Positions 4,895-11,616 of a DNA stretch of 11,616 nt are shown here, piece by piece. The notes beneath the pieces were generated by a model. It had not been told where the DNA came from. It did no database searches and saw nothing but the letters and a program-made list of their open reading frames with translations. The stretch lies in NCBI GenBank assembly GCA_900549895.1, contig URQG01000038.1, positions 1 through 11,616 of the forward strand, in the 5' to 3' direction. Every line of letters begins with the position of its first letter. The first letter of the stretch is position 1. Made by a program: the position numbers and the translations under genes. The stretch comes from an uncultured Lachnobacterium sp. GTDB taxonomy: Bacteria > Bacillota > Clostridia > Lachnospirales > Lachnospiraceae.

Positions 4895-6973
4895 ATGATT
4901 AAATTTGGAAAGGGAGTTGTAAAACTCCGCATCCCGATTCTGATTCTGGCATTTCTGTTATTGATTCCGTCAGGAATCGGTTATGTCAATACCAGAGTAA
5001 ACTATGATATCCTTTCTTACCTTCCGGGTGAGATCGAAACCATGAAGGGTCAGGATATCCTGCTGGATGAATTTGGAACGGGAGCTTTTTCGCTTGTAGT
5101 TGTGGAAGGCATGAACGATAAGGATCTGCAAAAAGTGGCAGATCAGATTGACGATATCGACCATGTCAAGAAAGTGATCTGGTACGGATCGGTTGCAGAT
5201 TTCAGCATCCCGCGTGAAGCATTACCGGATGATATCTATGATTTCTTTAATAATAAGGATGCAGACAGCCAGTTGATGGCAATCCTGTTTGATGAGTCTA
5301 TGTCATCGGATGGAACCATGGATGCAATCGAAGAAATCAACGGATTGGTCGGAGATCAGTGCTTCGTCAGTGGTATGGCTTCTGTAAACAATGATATCCG
5401 TAAGCTTGCAGTAAACGAGAGTGTGATCTACGTTTTGATCGCGGTGGTCCTGTCGCTGATCATCCTGTCACTGACCATGGATTCCGCTATTGTTCCGGTT
5501 ATCTTCCTTTTGAGTATCGGATTGGCAATTGTTTATAACCTGGGTTCGAATGTATTCATGGGACAGATTTCCTACATTACGAAAGCATTGGCGGCTGTCC
5601 TGCAACTCGGTGTAACAATGGACTACTCCATCTTCCTGTGGCACAGCTATCAGGAGAATCAGGAGCGGTTTGAGGGAGATAAGAAACGTGCCATGGCACA
5701 TGCAATTTCCAATACAATCAGTTCGGTTGTCGGAAGCTCCATTACAACCGTAGCCGGATTTATTGCATTGTGTTTCATGAGCTTTACACTTGGTAAAGAC
5801 CTTGGAATCGTTATGGCAAAGGGTGTTGTCATCGGTGTTATCGCCTGTGTAACCATCCTGCCGTCAATGATCCTTGTGTGTGACAAGCTGATCGAGAAGA
5901 CAAAGCATAAAGTGATTATGCCGGATCTTGGACGTATCGCGGGATGGATTACAAAACATTATGTTGTATTTGCAGTATTGTTCGTAGTCATCCTGTTCCC
6001 GGCATTATACGGATATACACATACCGATGTCTATTATGATCTGACGAATACGCTGCCGGAAACCTTCAACAGTAAGGTTGGTAACGATAAGCTGACGGAA
6101 CAGTTTGACATGGGTGCAACCCACATGATTCTTGCCGACAGCAACCTGTCACCGAAGGATAGCATGAACATGATCGATGAGATCAAGAAAGTGGACGGTG
6201 TCAAACTTGCCGTATCCTTAGATTCGCTTACAGGACCAAGCATCCCGCAGGAGATGATCCCTGATGAAATCAAGGATGAATTCAAGAGTGGTAAATATCA
6301 GTTGATGCTCGTTGCTTCCGAATATGCATCGGCAACCGATGAAGTCAACGCACAGTGTGATGAAATTAACAAGATTATTAAGAAATACGATGATTCCGCA
6401 ATGCTGATCGGTGAAGCTCCTTGTACCAAGGATCTGATCGAGATCACGGATACCGACTTTAGAAATGTAAGTATTATTTCCATCGGTGCGATCTTCATTA
6501 TCATTGCATTTGTATTTAAGTCTATTTCGTTACCAATCATTCTGGTTTCTGTCATTGAGTTTGCCATCTTTATCAATATGGGCATCCCGGCATATACCGG
6601 AACGGTATTACCGTTTATTGCATCAATCGTAATCGGAACCATTCAGCTTGGTGCGACCGTCGATTATGCGATCCTTATGACCAATAAGTACAAGAGAAAC
6701 CGTTCACGCGGTATGGAGAAAAAGGAAGCGATCACAGATGCTTTGGAGAAATCCATCCAGTCCATCTTAGTCAGTGCGTTAAGCTTTTTCGCAGCAACGT
6801 TCGGTGTTGGTTTATATTCCGATATCGATATGATCGGTTCACTGTGTATGCTGATGGCACGAGGCGCAATCATCAGTATGATCGTTGTAGCATTCGTACT
6901 TCCATCCATGTTAATGATTTTTGACCGTGTAATCTGTGCAACAAGTGCAGGATTTCGTATTAAGAATAAGTAG
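4895..6973 (+). CDS. MMPL/RND-superfamily transporter
   Basis: A 692-aa membrane transporter with two homologous halves. Each half has one membrane segment, a large extracellular domain and five more segments: TM1 about 13-31, loop 32-176, TM2-TM6 about 177-330, TM7 about 355-374, loop 375-523, TM8-TM12 about 525-677. TM4 carries QLGVTMDYSIFL (D243-Y244) and TM10 carries QLGATVDYAILM (D590-Y591). These Asp-Tyr pairs match the proton-relay pairs of MmpL-type transporters. The start of each loop also repeats (YDILSYLP and YDLTNTLP). The family exports lipids, glycolipids or hydrophobic drugs using the proton gradient. I prefer ATG 4895, which has GGTGA at 4885-4889; ATG 4883 would add four residues. 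The next gene starts 12 nt downstream, with a ribosome binding site overlapping this stop codon. Substrate unknown. Confidence 0.93.
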   Translation: MIKFGKGVVKLRIPILILAFLLLIPSGIGYVNTRVNYDILSYLPGEIETMKGQDILLDEFGTGAFSLVVVEGMNDKDLQKVADQIDDIDHVKKVIWYGSVADFSIPREALPDDIYDFFNNKDADSQLMAILFDESMSSDGTMDAIEEINGLVGDQCFVSGMASVNNDIRKLAVNESVIYVLIAVVLSLIILSLTMDSAIVPVIFLLSIGLAIVYNLGSNVFMGQISYITKALAAVLQLGVTMDYSIFLWHSYQENQERFEGDKKRAMAHAISNTISSVVGSSITTVAGFIALCFMSFTLGKDLGIVMAKGVVIGVIACVTILPSMILVCDKLIEKTKHKVIMPDLGRIAGWITKHYVVFAVLFVVILFPALYGYTHTDVYYDLTNTLPETFNSKVGNDKLTEQFDMGATHMILADSNLSPKDSMNMIDEIKKVDGVKLAVSLDSLTGPSIPQEMIPDEIKDEFKSGKYQLMLVASEYASATDEVNAQCDEINKIIKKYDDSAMLIGEAPCTKDLIEITDTDFRNVSIISIGAIFIIIAFVFKSISLPIILVSVIEFAIFINMGIPAYTGTVLPFIASIVIGTIQLGATVDYAILMTNKYKRNRSRGMEKKEAITDALEKSIQSILVSALSFFAATFGVGLYSDIDMIGSLCMLMARGAIISMIVVAFVLPSMLMIFDRVICATSAGFRIKNK

Positions 6974-6985
6974 GAGGATGACACC

Positions 6986-9136
6986 ATGAAATTACCGGAA
7001 TTAAAGAAGAAATTCACAAATAAATATGCAATCCGTATCGTAGCAGGAGTACTTACTGTAGCACTCCTCGGAAGCGGAATGACAGCAGTCGCAGTCAATG
7101 CGGATCAGAACAAGGACGCAGAGGTTCAGCAGGAAACTACCGTAGATGACAAGGATGATGCCGATCTTAAGGATCTCGTTTCCTTTAAGGCGAGCGACAA
7201 AGAGATTGGCAAGGACGAAAGTGTATATCTTTTGTCGGATGCAAACGGAAGTGTTTATAAGACAATCGTAAGTGACCACCTTGCAAATACTGATGGCGCA
7301 GCAACCATCGAGGATCAGTCCAATCTTTCTGATATCAAGAATGTCAAGGGTGATGAGGAGTTTAAGCAGGATGGCGACAAACTGACCTGGCAGGCAGACG
7401 GTAGCGATATCTACTACCAGGGAACGACCGATGAGGAAGCTCCGGTCAGCCAGAAGGTAACTTACTATCTGGATGGAAAGGAAATTGCGCCGGCAGACCT
7501 TGCAGGAAAATCAGGAAAGGTAACGATCCATTTCGATTACACGAACAACTCTTCTTATAAAGAGAACGTAAACGGAAAAGACGTTGAGGTGAAGGTTCCG
7601 TTTGCAGCCGTAACTGCAATGGTATTGGATGACAACTTTACAAATGTTGAAGTGACCAACGGCAAGGTACAGAGCAACGGCGACAGCAACATCGTAATCG
7701 GTTACGCGCTTCCGGGCATCAAGGACAGCCTCGGCGTTGAGGATTCTGATTTCATCGATGACTTAGATATCCCTGAGTACTTCGAAGTAAGCGCAGATGT
7801 TGAAAACTTTAAGCTCAGCACAGCAATGACACTTGTTGCCAATGCAGGAAGCATGGTATCTATGAGTACAGGAGATTCTTCTTCCCTCGATGATATGATC
7901 AATGACCTCACAGATGCGACAACACAGCTCAAGAACGGATCTTCCGATCTGGCAGACGGACTTGATACATTACAGAGCAGCCTTGCTGACTACGCAAGTG
8001 GAATGAGCGAACTTTATTCTAAGAGCGGAGATCTTGGAAAAGGCGTTGATACTTTAAATTCCAGTGCAAAAAGCATCAGCAGCGGACTGAAAACATTAGA
8101 TAAAGCATTAAATACCAAGATGAGCGACAAAGAGAAAACTGCTGCATCCAAGACAGCATCAGCAGCTGTTGACAAAGAGTTTAAGAATGGTAAGACCGAG
8201 GAAGTTGCAAAGCAGATTTACTCTGCACTCCGCTATACACAAAGTGAGGACGGAAGCGTAGCAGATGGTGCTCTTTACACCTCACTTTACGATGGTGCAT
8301 TTAGCAGCCAGGCAGCCACAACCGTATACAACGAGGTTGTAAGACAGGTACTTTTACAGGCAGCAGGACAGCCGGCAGACAGCAAGCTGACAGCAGATCA
8401 GGTAGCTTCTGCAATCAAGACAAACTTTGCGAAGGCTGCACAGGCAGGAGATCAGACCTACGCAGCAATGTATGCAATCGGAAAAGATATGTCAAGCGCA
8501 CAGCTTGCCGAGTTACTGTATGCAAAAGCAGGAGCTAAGGATACTCTGTTCAATAAGACACAGGATACCATCAAGCAGACCATCGCAGCAGGAAGAAACA
8601 ACGAGCAGATCAGCAGCGCTGTAGAAACCAGCCTTCAGACACTTGCAAACCAGCTTGCAGGCGCATGCAAGGAAGTCGCGTCCCAGGCAGCATCTCAGGC
8701 AGCTATTACCGGAGCTGAGAGTGCAAAGTCTACCATCGCTCAGCAGATCGAGGCAGTACAGTCGAACGGATACAGCCTTGTAAGCGGTGCGGCAGCACTC
8801 AGCAAGGGAACACAGACACTGGCAGATCAGGTTCCTACTCTGACAGCCGGAATTACCGCATTAAATGATGCAACTACCAAGATTGTAGAGGGTGTTGATA
8901 AGCTGGATGACGGATCACATGATCTGGCAGACGGTATGGTTGAATTCGATGAGAAGGGTATCTCCAAGATTGTGAACAGCTACAATGGAGACATCAAGCC
9001 TCTTACTGATAAGCTTCAGGCAATGCTCGATGCCGGTGAGGATTATCAGACATTTACCTCTATCGCAGACGGCGTAAACGGAAGCGTGAAATTCATTTAC
9101 AAGCTTGACTCTATTAAGGCTGACGACGTAAAATAA
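6986..9136 (+). CDS. Secreted or membrane-anchored LxxG heptad-repeat protein (YhgE/Pip-related)
   Basis: A 716-aa envelope protein. A basic N-terminus and a hydrophobic segment at about 15-37 form a signal peptide or anchor. Residues 45-290 are strand-rich and include VTYYLDGKEIAPADLAGKSGKV at about 158-179 and a Tyr/Asn-rich FDYTNNS. From about 300 to 375 there are repeats spaced by sevens of the type L-x-x-G (DLADGLDTL, GDLGKGVDTL, ISSGLKTL), as in YhgE/Pip and related heptad-repeat proteins. An Ala/Gln-rich helical stretch (380-590) precedes a second heptad block (about 590-650). Full YhgE proteins are longer and end in ABC2-type membrane helices, which are absent here. It is co-transcribed with the MMPL gene (AGGAGG at 6972-6977, start 8 nt later), so it is probably an extracellular partner that bridges or gates export. 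That role is inference. Confidence 0.8.
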   Translation: MKLPELKKKFTNKYAIRIVAGVLTVALLGSGMTAVAVNADQNKDAEVQQETTVDDKDDADLKDLVSFKASDKEIGKDESVYLLSDANGSVYKTIVSDHLANTDGAATIEDQSNLSDIKNVKGDEEFKQDGDKLTWQADGSDIYYQGTTDEEAPVSQKVTYYLDGKEIAPADLAGKSGKVTIHFDYTNNSSYKENVNGKDVEVKVPFAAVTAMVLDDNFTNVEVTNGKVQSNGDSNIVIGYALPGIKDSLGVEDSDFIDDLDIPEYFEVSADVENFKLSTAMTLVANAGSMVSMSTGDSSSLDDMINDLTDATTQLKNGSSDLADGLDTLQSSLADYASGMSELYSKSGDLGKGVDTLNSSAKSISSGLKTLDKALNTKMSDKEKTAASKTASAAVDKEFKNGKTEEVAKQIYSALRYTQSEDGSVADGALYTSLYDGAFSSQAATTVYNEVVRQVLLQAAGQPADSKLTADQVASAIKTNFAKAAQAGDQTYAAMYAIGKDMSSAQLAELLYAKAGAKDTLFNKTQDTIKQTIAAGRNNEQISSAVETSLQTLANQLAGACKEVASQAASQAAITGAESAKSTIAQQIEAVQSNGYSLVSGAAALSKGTQTLADQVPTLTAGITALNDATTKIVEGVDKLDDGSHDLADGMVEFDEKGISKIVNSYNGDIKPLTDKLQAMLDAGEDYQTFTSIADGVNGSVKFIYKLDSIKADDVK

Positions 9137-9167
9137 ATTAACAGGTAACTATTCAGTAGCCCGTTAA

Positions 9168-9222
9168 GAATAAGAAAAGCTGATGTGTCATGCGTGCATG
9201 TAAGCATCAGATTTTCTTATTC
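9168..9222. terminator. Long stem-loop terminator after the MMPL operon
   Basis: An 18-bp stem with one mismatch (9168-9185 with 9205-9222) has a 19-nt loop. The right strand contains ATTTTCTTATTCT and the left strand A-rich sequence, so it could work in both directions. It lies 32 nt after the operon's last stop codon. The T-run is interrupted, so efficiency is uncertain. Confidence 0.7.
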
Positions 9223-9229
9223 TCAGGGT

Positions 9230-9303
9230 GACTCGAATAGAGTCGCCGCCCCACATATGAGCAAAATTAGTAGCAGGGCTACGAGAAAGCACGTGTAACG
9301 TGC
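9230..9303. other. Two small hairpins in the gap before the MntP-like gene
   Basis: GACTC (9230-9234) pairs with GAGTC (9240-9244), and GCACGT (9289-9294) pairs with ACGTGC (9298-9303), the latter followed by GATTTTG. Neither is a strong terminator. The gap from 9223 to 9371 also has no clear promoter and no convincing small gene. An RNA leader for the downstream pump is possible, but I recognise no riboswitch, and the conserved purine-rich loops of the yybP-ykoY manganese riboswitch are not evident. Confidence 0.35.
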
Positions 9304-9371
9304 GATTTTGCGAATAGGTGAGGTGGAAGGGGATGATGAGTAGTGAGAAAGCATGCTATAAGGAGTAGTGG

Positions 9372-9956
9372 ATGAACTGGATTGAGAATCTGCTCATCGT
9401 CGCCGGGATATCTTTGGATATCTTCGGCGCGATGGAGTGTCAGGGATCATTGGTCAGTAAAATAAATAAGAAGCTTTTGTCGGGAATCTGCATACTGATG
9501 GCGGTGTGCCAAATGATCGCACTTTTTTTCGGGCATTTTCTTTCGGATCTGTTCTGTAAAAGTTATCCGAAGTCCGATGAGCGGTTCCTCGGTGAAATCC
9601 TCGCGATGGTAATTTTCTTTGCACTTGGAATCCGTTTGATCGTGAAGGCAATACGGAATGAGCGTGTTGAGGAACATCTCGAGACGAATCTCGGCATCCG
9701 ACGTTTTGTGCGGCTGGCTTCTATCAGCAGCCTGTACACAGTGCTCGCGGGAATCGCGTTCGGATTTGTTGGAACGAACCTCGTCGCCATCCTGATTATG
9801 ATCGTTGTGATCACGATCGTGTTTGTCATCGGTGGCATGTACACCGGTTATCATCTTGGATTCACTTCTAAGACAACGGTCTATACAGTGGGCGCCATCC
9901 TTCTTTGGATCGCCGGAATCGATGTACTGTTACAAAGAGTATTATCCATTTTCTAA
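9372..9956 (+). CDS. Divergent MntP-like (manganese efflux pump family) membrane protein
   Basis: A 194-aa protein with six predicted membrane segments (about 4-22, 35-57, 74-95, 112-135, 137-158, 169-188), the length and topology of MntP. The first repeat keeps the family's acidic motif: GISLDIFGAM with D16, matching D16 of E. coli MntP. ALGIRLIVKAIRNE (about 84-97) matches the conserved region after TM3. In the second repeat, the position normally holding Asp (E. coli TSIDA) reads SSLYT, with Y122 in place of the Asp that is needed for Mn export in E. coli. It may therefore transport something else or be non-transporting. AAGGAG (9360-9365) 6 nt before the ATG fixes the start. It is monocistronic, with its own terminator at 9978-10022. 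Homology is clear enough for a family call; substrate is uncertain. Confidence 0.75.
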   Translation: MNWIENLLIVAGISLDIFGAMECQGSLVSKINKKLLSGICILMAVCQMIALFFGHFLSDLFCKSYPKSDERFLGEILAMVIFFALGIRLIVKAIRNERVEEHLETNLGIRRFVRLASISSLYTVLAGIAFGFVGTNLVAILIMIVVITIVFVIGGMYTGYHLGFTSKTTVYTVGAILLWIAGIDVLLQRVLSIF

Positions 9957-9977
9957 ATACGAATAGAAAACAAAAAT

Positions 9978-10022
9978 AAGGTGTAAAGTTTTGATGATCG
10001 AGTAAAGGCTTTGCACCTTTTT
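9978..10022 (+). terminator. Rho-independent terminator after the MntP-like gene
   Basis: AAGGTGTAAAG (9978-9988) pairs with CTTTGCACCTT (10009-10019) through one G-U pair, and T residues run from 10018 to 10022. The 20-nt loop is longer than usual. It lies 22 nt after the stop codon. Confidence 0.8.
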
Positions 10023-10024
10023 GT

Positions 10025-10053
10025 TTGCGTGCATGTACAACTTGTAGTAAGAT
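10025..10053 (+). promoter_or_regulatory. Candidate promoter of the DnaQ-like gene
   Basis: TTGCGT (10025-10030) and TAAGAT (10048-10053) are 17 bp apart, directly after the preceding terminator and 32 nt before the start codon. Both boxes deviate from consensus, so this is a fair rather than strong match. Confidence 0.45.
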
Positions 10054-10084
10054 AAGGCGAGAAAAAGGAAGAGGGCGGCTGTAC

Positions 10085-10822
10085 ATGGAGCGAAAGAACG
10101 AAGAAGCGGAACATATACTGCGGGGCAATTACACGGTGATCGATCTGGAGATGACGGGACTCAATCCGAAACTGGATAAGGTGATCGAGATTGGTGCGGT
10201 GCGCGTGCGCGGTCATAAGGAGGCGGCGCGTTATGCGACACTGGTGAATCCGAGACGGAGTATACCGGAGCGGGTAGTGGAACTGACCGGAATTACGAAC
10301 GAGGAAGTGGCTGCGGGACTTGACGAGGATGAGGCGATGCAGGCACTGATCGCTTTTATCGGGGACGATGTGATCGTGGGACATAACGTGTCATTCGATT
10401 ACAGTTTCATGAAACAATGGGCGGTCAATAAACGGATCCCGCTCACCCTTCGGGCTTGCGATACGCTTCGCATTGCGCGTGCGATCCTGCCGGGAGAACA
10501 GTCGAAGAAACTGGAAGATCTGTGCGTGTATTATCGGATCGAGCGGGAGCGTGCGCACCGTGCGCTGGATGATGCGGTGGAGACACATCGGATACTGGAG
10601 TGCATGATGCAGCAGATCCTGCCGGAAAAAACAGAACTTTTGATCCCGCGGGAACTTACTTATAAAGCAAAGCGCCAGACACCGGCAACCGCGCATCAGA
10701 TCGAGCGGCTGCGCGAGTATCGGGCACAACATGATATCCATGATGAAATTAACTGGGAGACGCTGACACGGAGCGAGGCATCCCGCTTACAGGATCGTTA
10801 CTATGCGGCCTATGGAAGATAG
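10085..10822 (+). CDS. DnaQ-like DEDDh 3'-5' exonuclease
   Basis: A 245-aa cytoplasmic nuclease of the DNA polymerase III epsilon/DnaQ type. All catalytic positions are present: Exo I VIDLEMTG (D20, E22), Exo II GHNVSFDYSF (D105) and Exo III HRALDDA (H158, D163), so it should be an active metal-dependent exonuclease. The exonuclease domain spans about 15-178. A C-terminal extension (about 195-245) reads TPATAHQIERLREY, then LTRSEASRL. It is a small T-x-x-Q ... EAS helical motif, probably DNA-binding, that accompanies stand-alone exonucleases in Firmicutes. The downstream ATG was chosen over GTG 10025 because GAGGG (10071-10075) precedes it and the upstream residues are not conserved-looking. 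It is shorter than PolC and is not fused to a helicase or polymerase, so a repair or processing role is likelier than replicative proofreading. Its 3' end overlaps the convergent gene by 13 bp. Confidence 0.9.
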   Translation: MERKNEEAEHILRGNYTVIDLEMTGLNPKLDKVIEIGAVRVRGHKEAARYATLVNPRRSIPERVVELTGITNEEVAAGLDEDEAMQALIAFIGDDVIVGHNVSFDYSFMKQWAVNKRIPLTLRACDTLRIARAILPGEQSKKLEDLCVYYRIERERAHRALDDAVETHRILECMMQQILPEKTELLIPRELTYKAKRQTPATAHQIERLREYRAQHDIHDEINWETLTRSEASRLQDRYYAAYGR

Positions 10823-11397
10823 GATTGTAATTTTTCTGTGATCATTTTGCTCGCAATCGTGTTGATCTGTGAAGCAGAGTTGATCAGATCCTGAATCTTA
10901 GCGCTTTGACCGGCATCCTGATAGATTTTGGCAAGCGTAGTGTAGATGGAGATTGCGTCCGCATGGTAGGACACGGCAAGCTCGAGAAGTGCGCGGGCAT
11001 CATCGGTCTGTCCGGCTTCGACAAGCTCGGCAGCGTATGTGGAGACCGCCTGTACAAAGCGGGTGAAATTGTCGTCGTACTCCGATAATTCTTCCAGATT
11101 TGCAGCTCCGTAGGTCAGCTTCAGTTCCGTATTGGTAATTCCGGCAAGGTTTAACATCTTACAATTGGAGAGATTGACAAGAATTTCCTCTGCTTGTGTG
11201 TGAAGGTTGTGTGGTATTTTCTCTATTGGTATGGTAAGATATTGAAGATTACTGATATCTTTGCGTCTGGCAAAGTTTGCCTGACGTTCCTGTTCCCAGA
11301 AATCTTCCTCGCATTTGTTCTGCTTGGAATCGTTTTTGCGGATCGTGACATTTAAGATGATTAAAAATATTGCGAAGATAATAAGGAATGTGAACAT
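10810..11397 (-). CDS. Membrane-anchored TPR-like protein
   Basis: A 195-aa protein with a single N-terminal hydrophobic segment (about 2-18), then a basic/Lys-rich stretch, indicating an anchored protein whose C-terminal part is probably cytoplasmic. Residues about 110-185 are helical with TPR-like spacing: AAELVEAGQTDDARALLELAV and IYTTLAKIYQDAGQSAKIQDLI each have the helix-turn-helix pattern and G/A/P-type small residues of a tetratricopeptide repeat. No enzymatic motif is seen. It is probably a protein-protein interaction scaffold; the partner is unknown. The ATG has AAGGAA about 8 nt upstream on the minus strand. The stop codon lies inside the 3' end of the DnaQ-like gene (convergent, 13-bp overlap), so no separate terminator exists between them. 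It is divergent from the 37-aa gene. Confidence 0.75.
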   Translation of the reverse strand: MFTFLIIFAIFLIILNVTIRKNDSKQNKCEEDFWEQERQANFARRKDISNLQYLTIPIEKIPHNLHTQAEEILVNLSNCKMLNLAGITNTELKLTYGAANLEELSEYDDNFTRFVQAVSTYAAELVEAGQTDDARALLELAVSYHADAISIYTTLAKIYQDAGQSAKIQDLINSASQINTIASKMITEKLQSYLP

Positions 11398-11433
11398 AGC
11401 ATATTTCCTTTCCTAATATATATAATATGTACA

Positions 11434-11462
11434 ATTATACCCGATTTTTTGAAAGAGGTGAA
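11434..11462 (-). promoter_or_regulatory. Promoter of the TPR-like gene
   Basis: On the minus strand TATAAT (complement of 11434-11439) has TTCACC (complement of 11457-11462) as a -35 candidate, with 17 bp between them. The -35 box overlaps the ribosome binding site region of the divergent 37-aa gene. A plus-strand TATAAT at 11421-11426 could serve that gene but lacks a recognisable -35. Confidence 0.5.
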
Positions 11463-11466
11463 TACT

Positions 11467-11580
11467 ATGAGTAAATTAAATCGTCAACAGAAAAAGAAAC
11501 GTCTGATCGCAATTGTCGCTTTGATCGTGATCGCAACCATGCTGGTTACTTCCGTGATTTCATCGCTGATTATGTTCTAG
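11467..11580 (+). CDS. 37-aa single-pass membrane microprotein (Prli42/DUF4044-like)
   Basis: A complete small gene with ATG, 37 codons and TAG. The protein starts with a very basic segment (MSKLNRQQKKKR) followed by one membrane helix (about 13-36, ending IMF). AGAGGTG at 11454-11460 is a good ribosome binding site, 6 nt before the ATG. The architecture matches the tiny basic-plus-one-TM proteins of Firmicutes such as Prli42, which recruits the stressosome in Listeria, and DUF4044 proteins. Similarity over such a short sequence is weak evidence, so the function is open. The basic N-terminus should face the cytoplasm (positive-inside rule). It is divergent from the TPR-like membrane protein, with 69 nt between start codons. 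Confidence 0.75.
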   Translation: MSKLNRQQKKKRLIAIVALIVIATMLVTSVISSLIMF

Positions 11581-11584
11581 CGAC

Positions 11585-11612
11585 TTGAAAATGTGAAGGT
11601 TTGTGTTAAAAT
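11585..11612 (+). promoter_or_regulatory. Promoter reading out of the window
   Basis: TTGAAA (11585-11590) and TAAAAT (11607-11612) are 16 bp apart, and TGT precedes the -10 box (extended -10). It starts 5 nt after the stop of the 37-aa gene and would drive a gene beyond the right edge. Only 4 nt follow it in the window. Confidence 0.6.
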
Positions 11613-11616
11613 AGGT

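Noticed and set aside
6986..9136. Frameshifted or truncated YhgE/Pip pseudogene
   Set aside because: The frame is open for 716 codons with a good ribosome binding site and a natural stop followed by a terminator; lack of the C-terminal membrane domain is better explained as a distinct architecture.
9223..9371. Manganese riboswitch before the MntP-like gene
   Set aside because: The small hairpins at 9230-9244 and 9289-9303 do not show the paired conserved loops of the yybP-ykoY class, and no terminator or anti-terminator arrangement is evident.

Overview
The window looks like a chromosomal segment of a Gram-positive anaerobe of the class Clostridia, most likely a Lachnospiraceae-type gut bacterium. 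The reasons are moderate G+C, strong AGGAGG-type ribosome binding sites, extended -10 promoters (TGnTATAAT or TGnTAAAAT) and the gene set: BlaI-type repressor, SseB-like protein, YbaK/EbsC, DUF308, MMPL with a secreted LxxG-repeat protein, MntP-like pump, DnaQ-like exonuclease and a Prli42/DUF4044-like microprotein. The genus cannot be fixed from the sequence alone. No phage, plasmid, tRNA, rRNA or CRISPR signature is visible.

Layout. 1-786: an orphan BlaI/MecI-family repressor with its own promoter and a clear terminator. 836-1875: an SseB-domain protein. 1876-2670: a long gap between two convergent genes, filled by two inverted 172-nt copies of a hairpin-forming repeat around a 316-nt centre. 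2671-3153 (minus): YbaK/EbsC-type aminoacyl-tRNA deacylase. It is divergent from a plus-strand cluster at 3278-4693 (DUF308 membrane protein, a 76-aa unknown, TetR regulator), and the two promoters overlap at their -35 boxes. 4694-4882: TetR-operator-like palindromes followed by a terminator-like hairpin. 4895-9136: a two-gene operon of an MMPL/RND transporter and a secreted LxxG-heptad-repeat protein related to the YhgE/Pip group. 9372-9956: a divergent MntP-like pump. 10085-10822: a DEDDh exonuclease whose 3' end overlaps a convergent membrane-anchored TPR-like protein (10810-11397, minus). 11467-11580: a 37-aa membrane microprotein transcribed divergently from it. A promoter at the right edge points out of the window.

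How the genes work together. The best functional module is TetR - operators - MMPL - LxxG protein, probably a regulated envelope export system for a lipid or hydrophobic compound. The most unusual feature is the inverted pair of structured repeats at 1950-2609. Each convergent gene is followed, 61-74 nt after its stop, by the same hairpin in the same orientation relative to that gene. Most differences between the two copies are compensatory base-pair changes, so the fold appears to be maintained.
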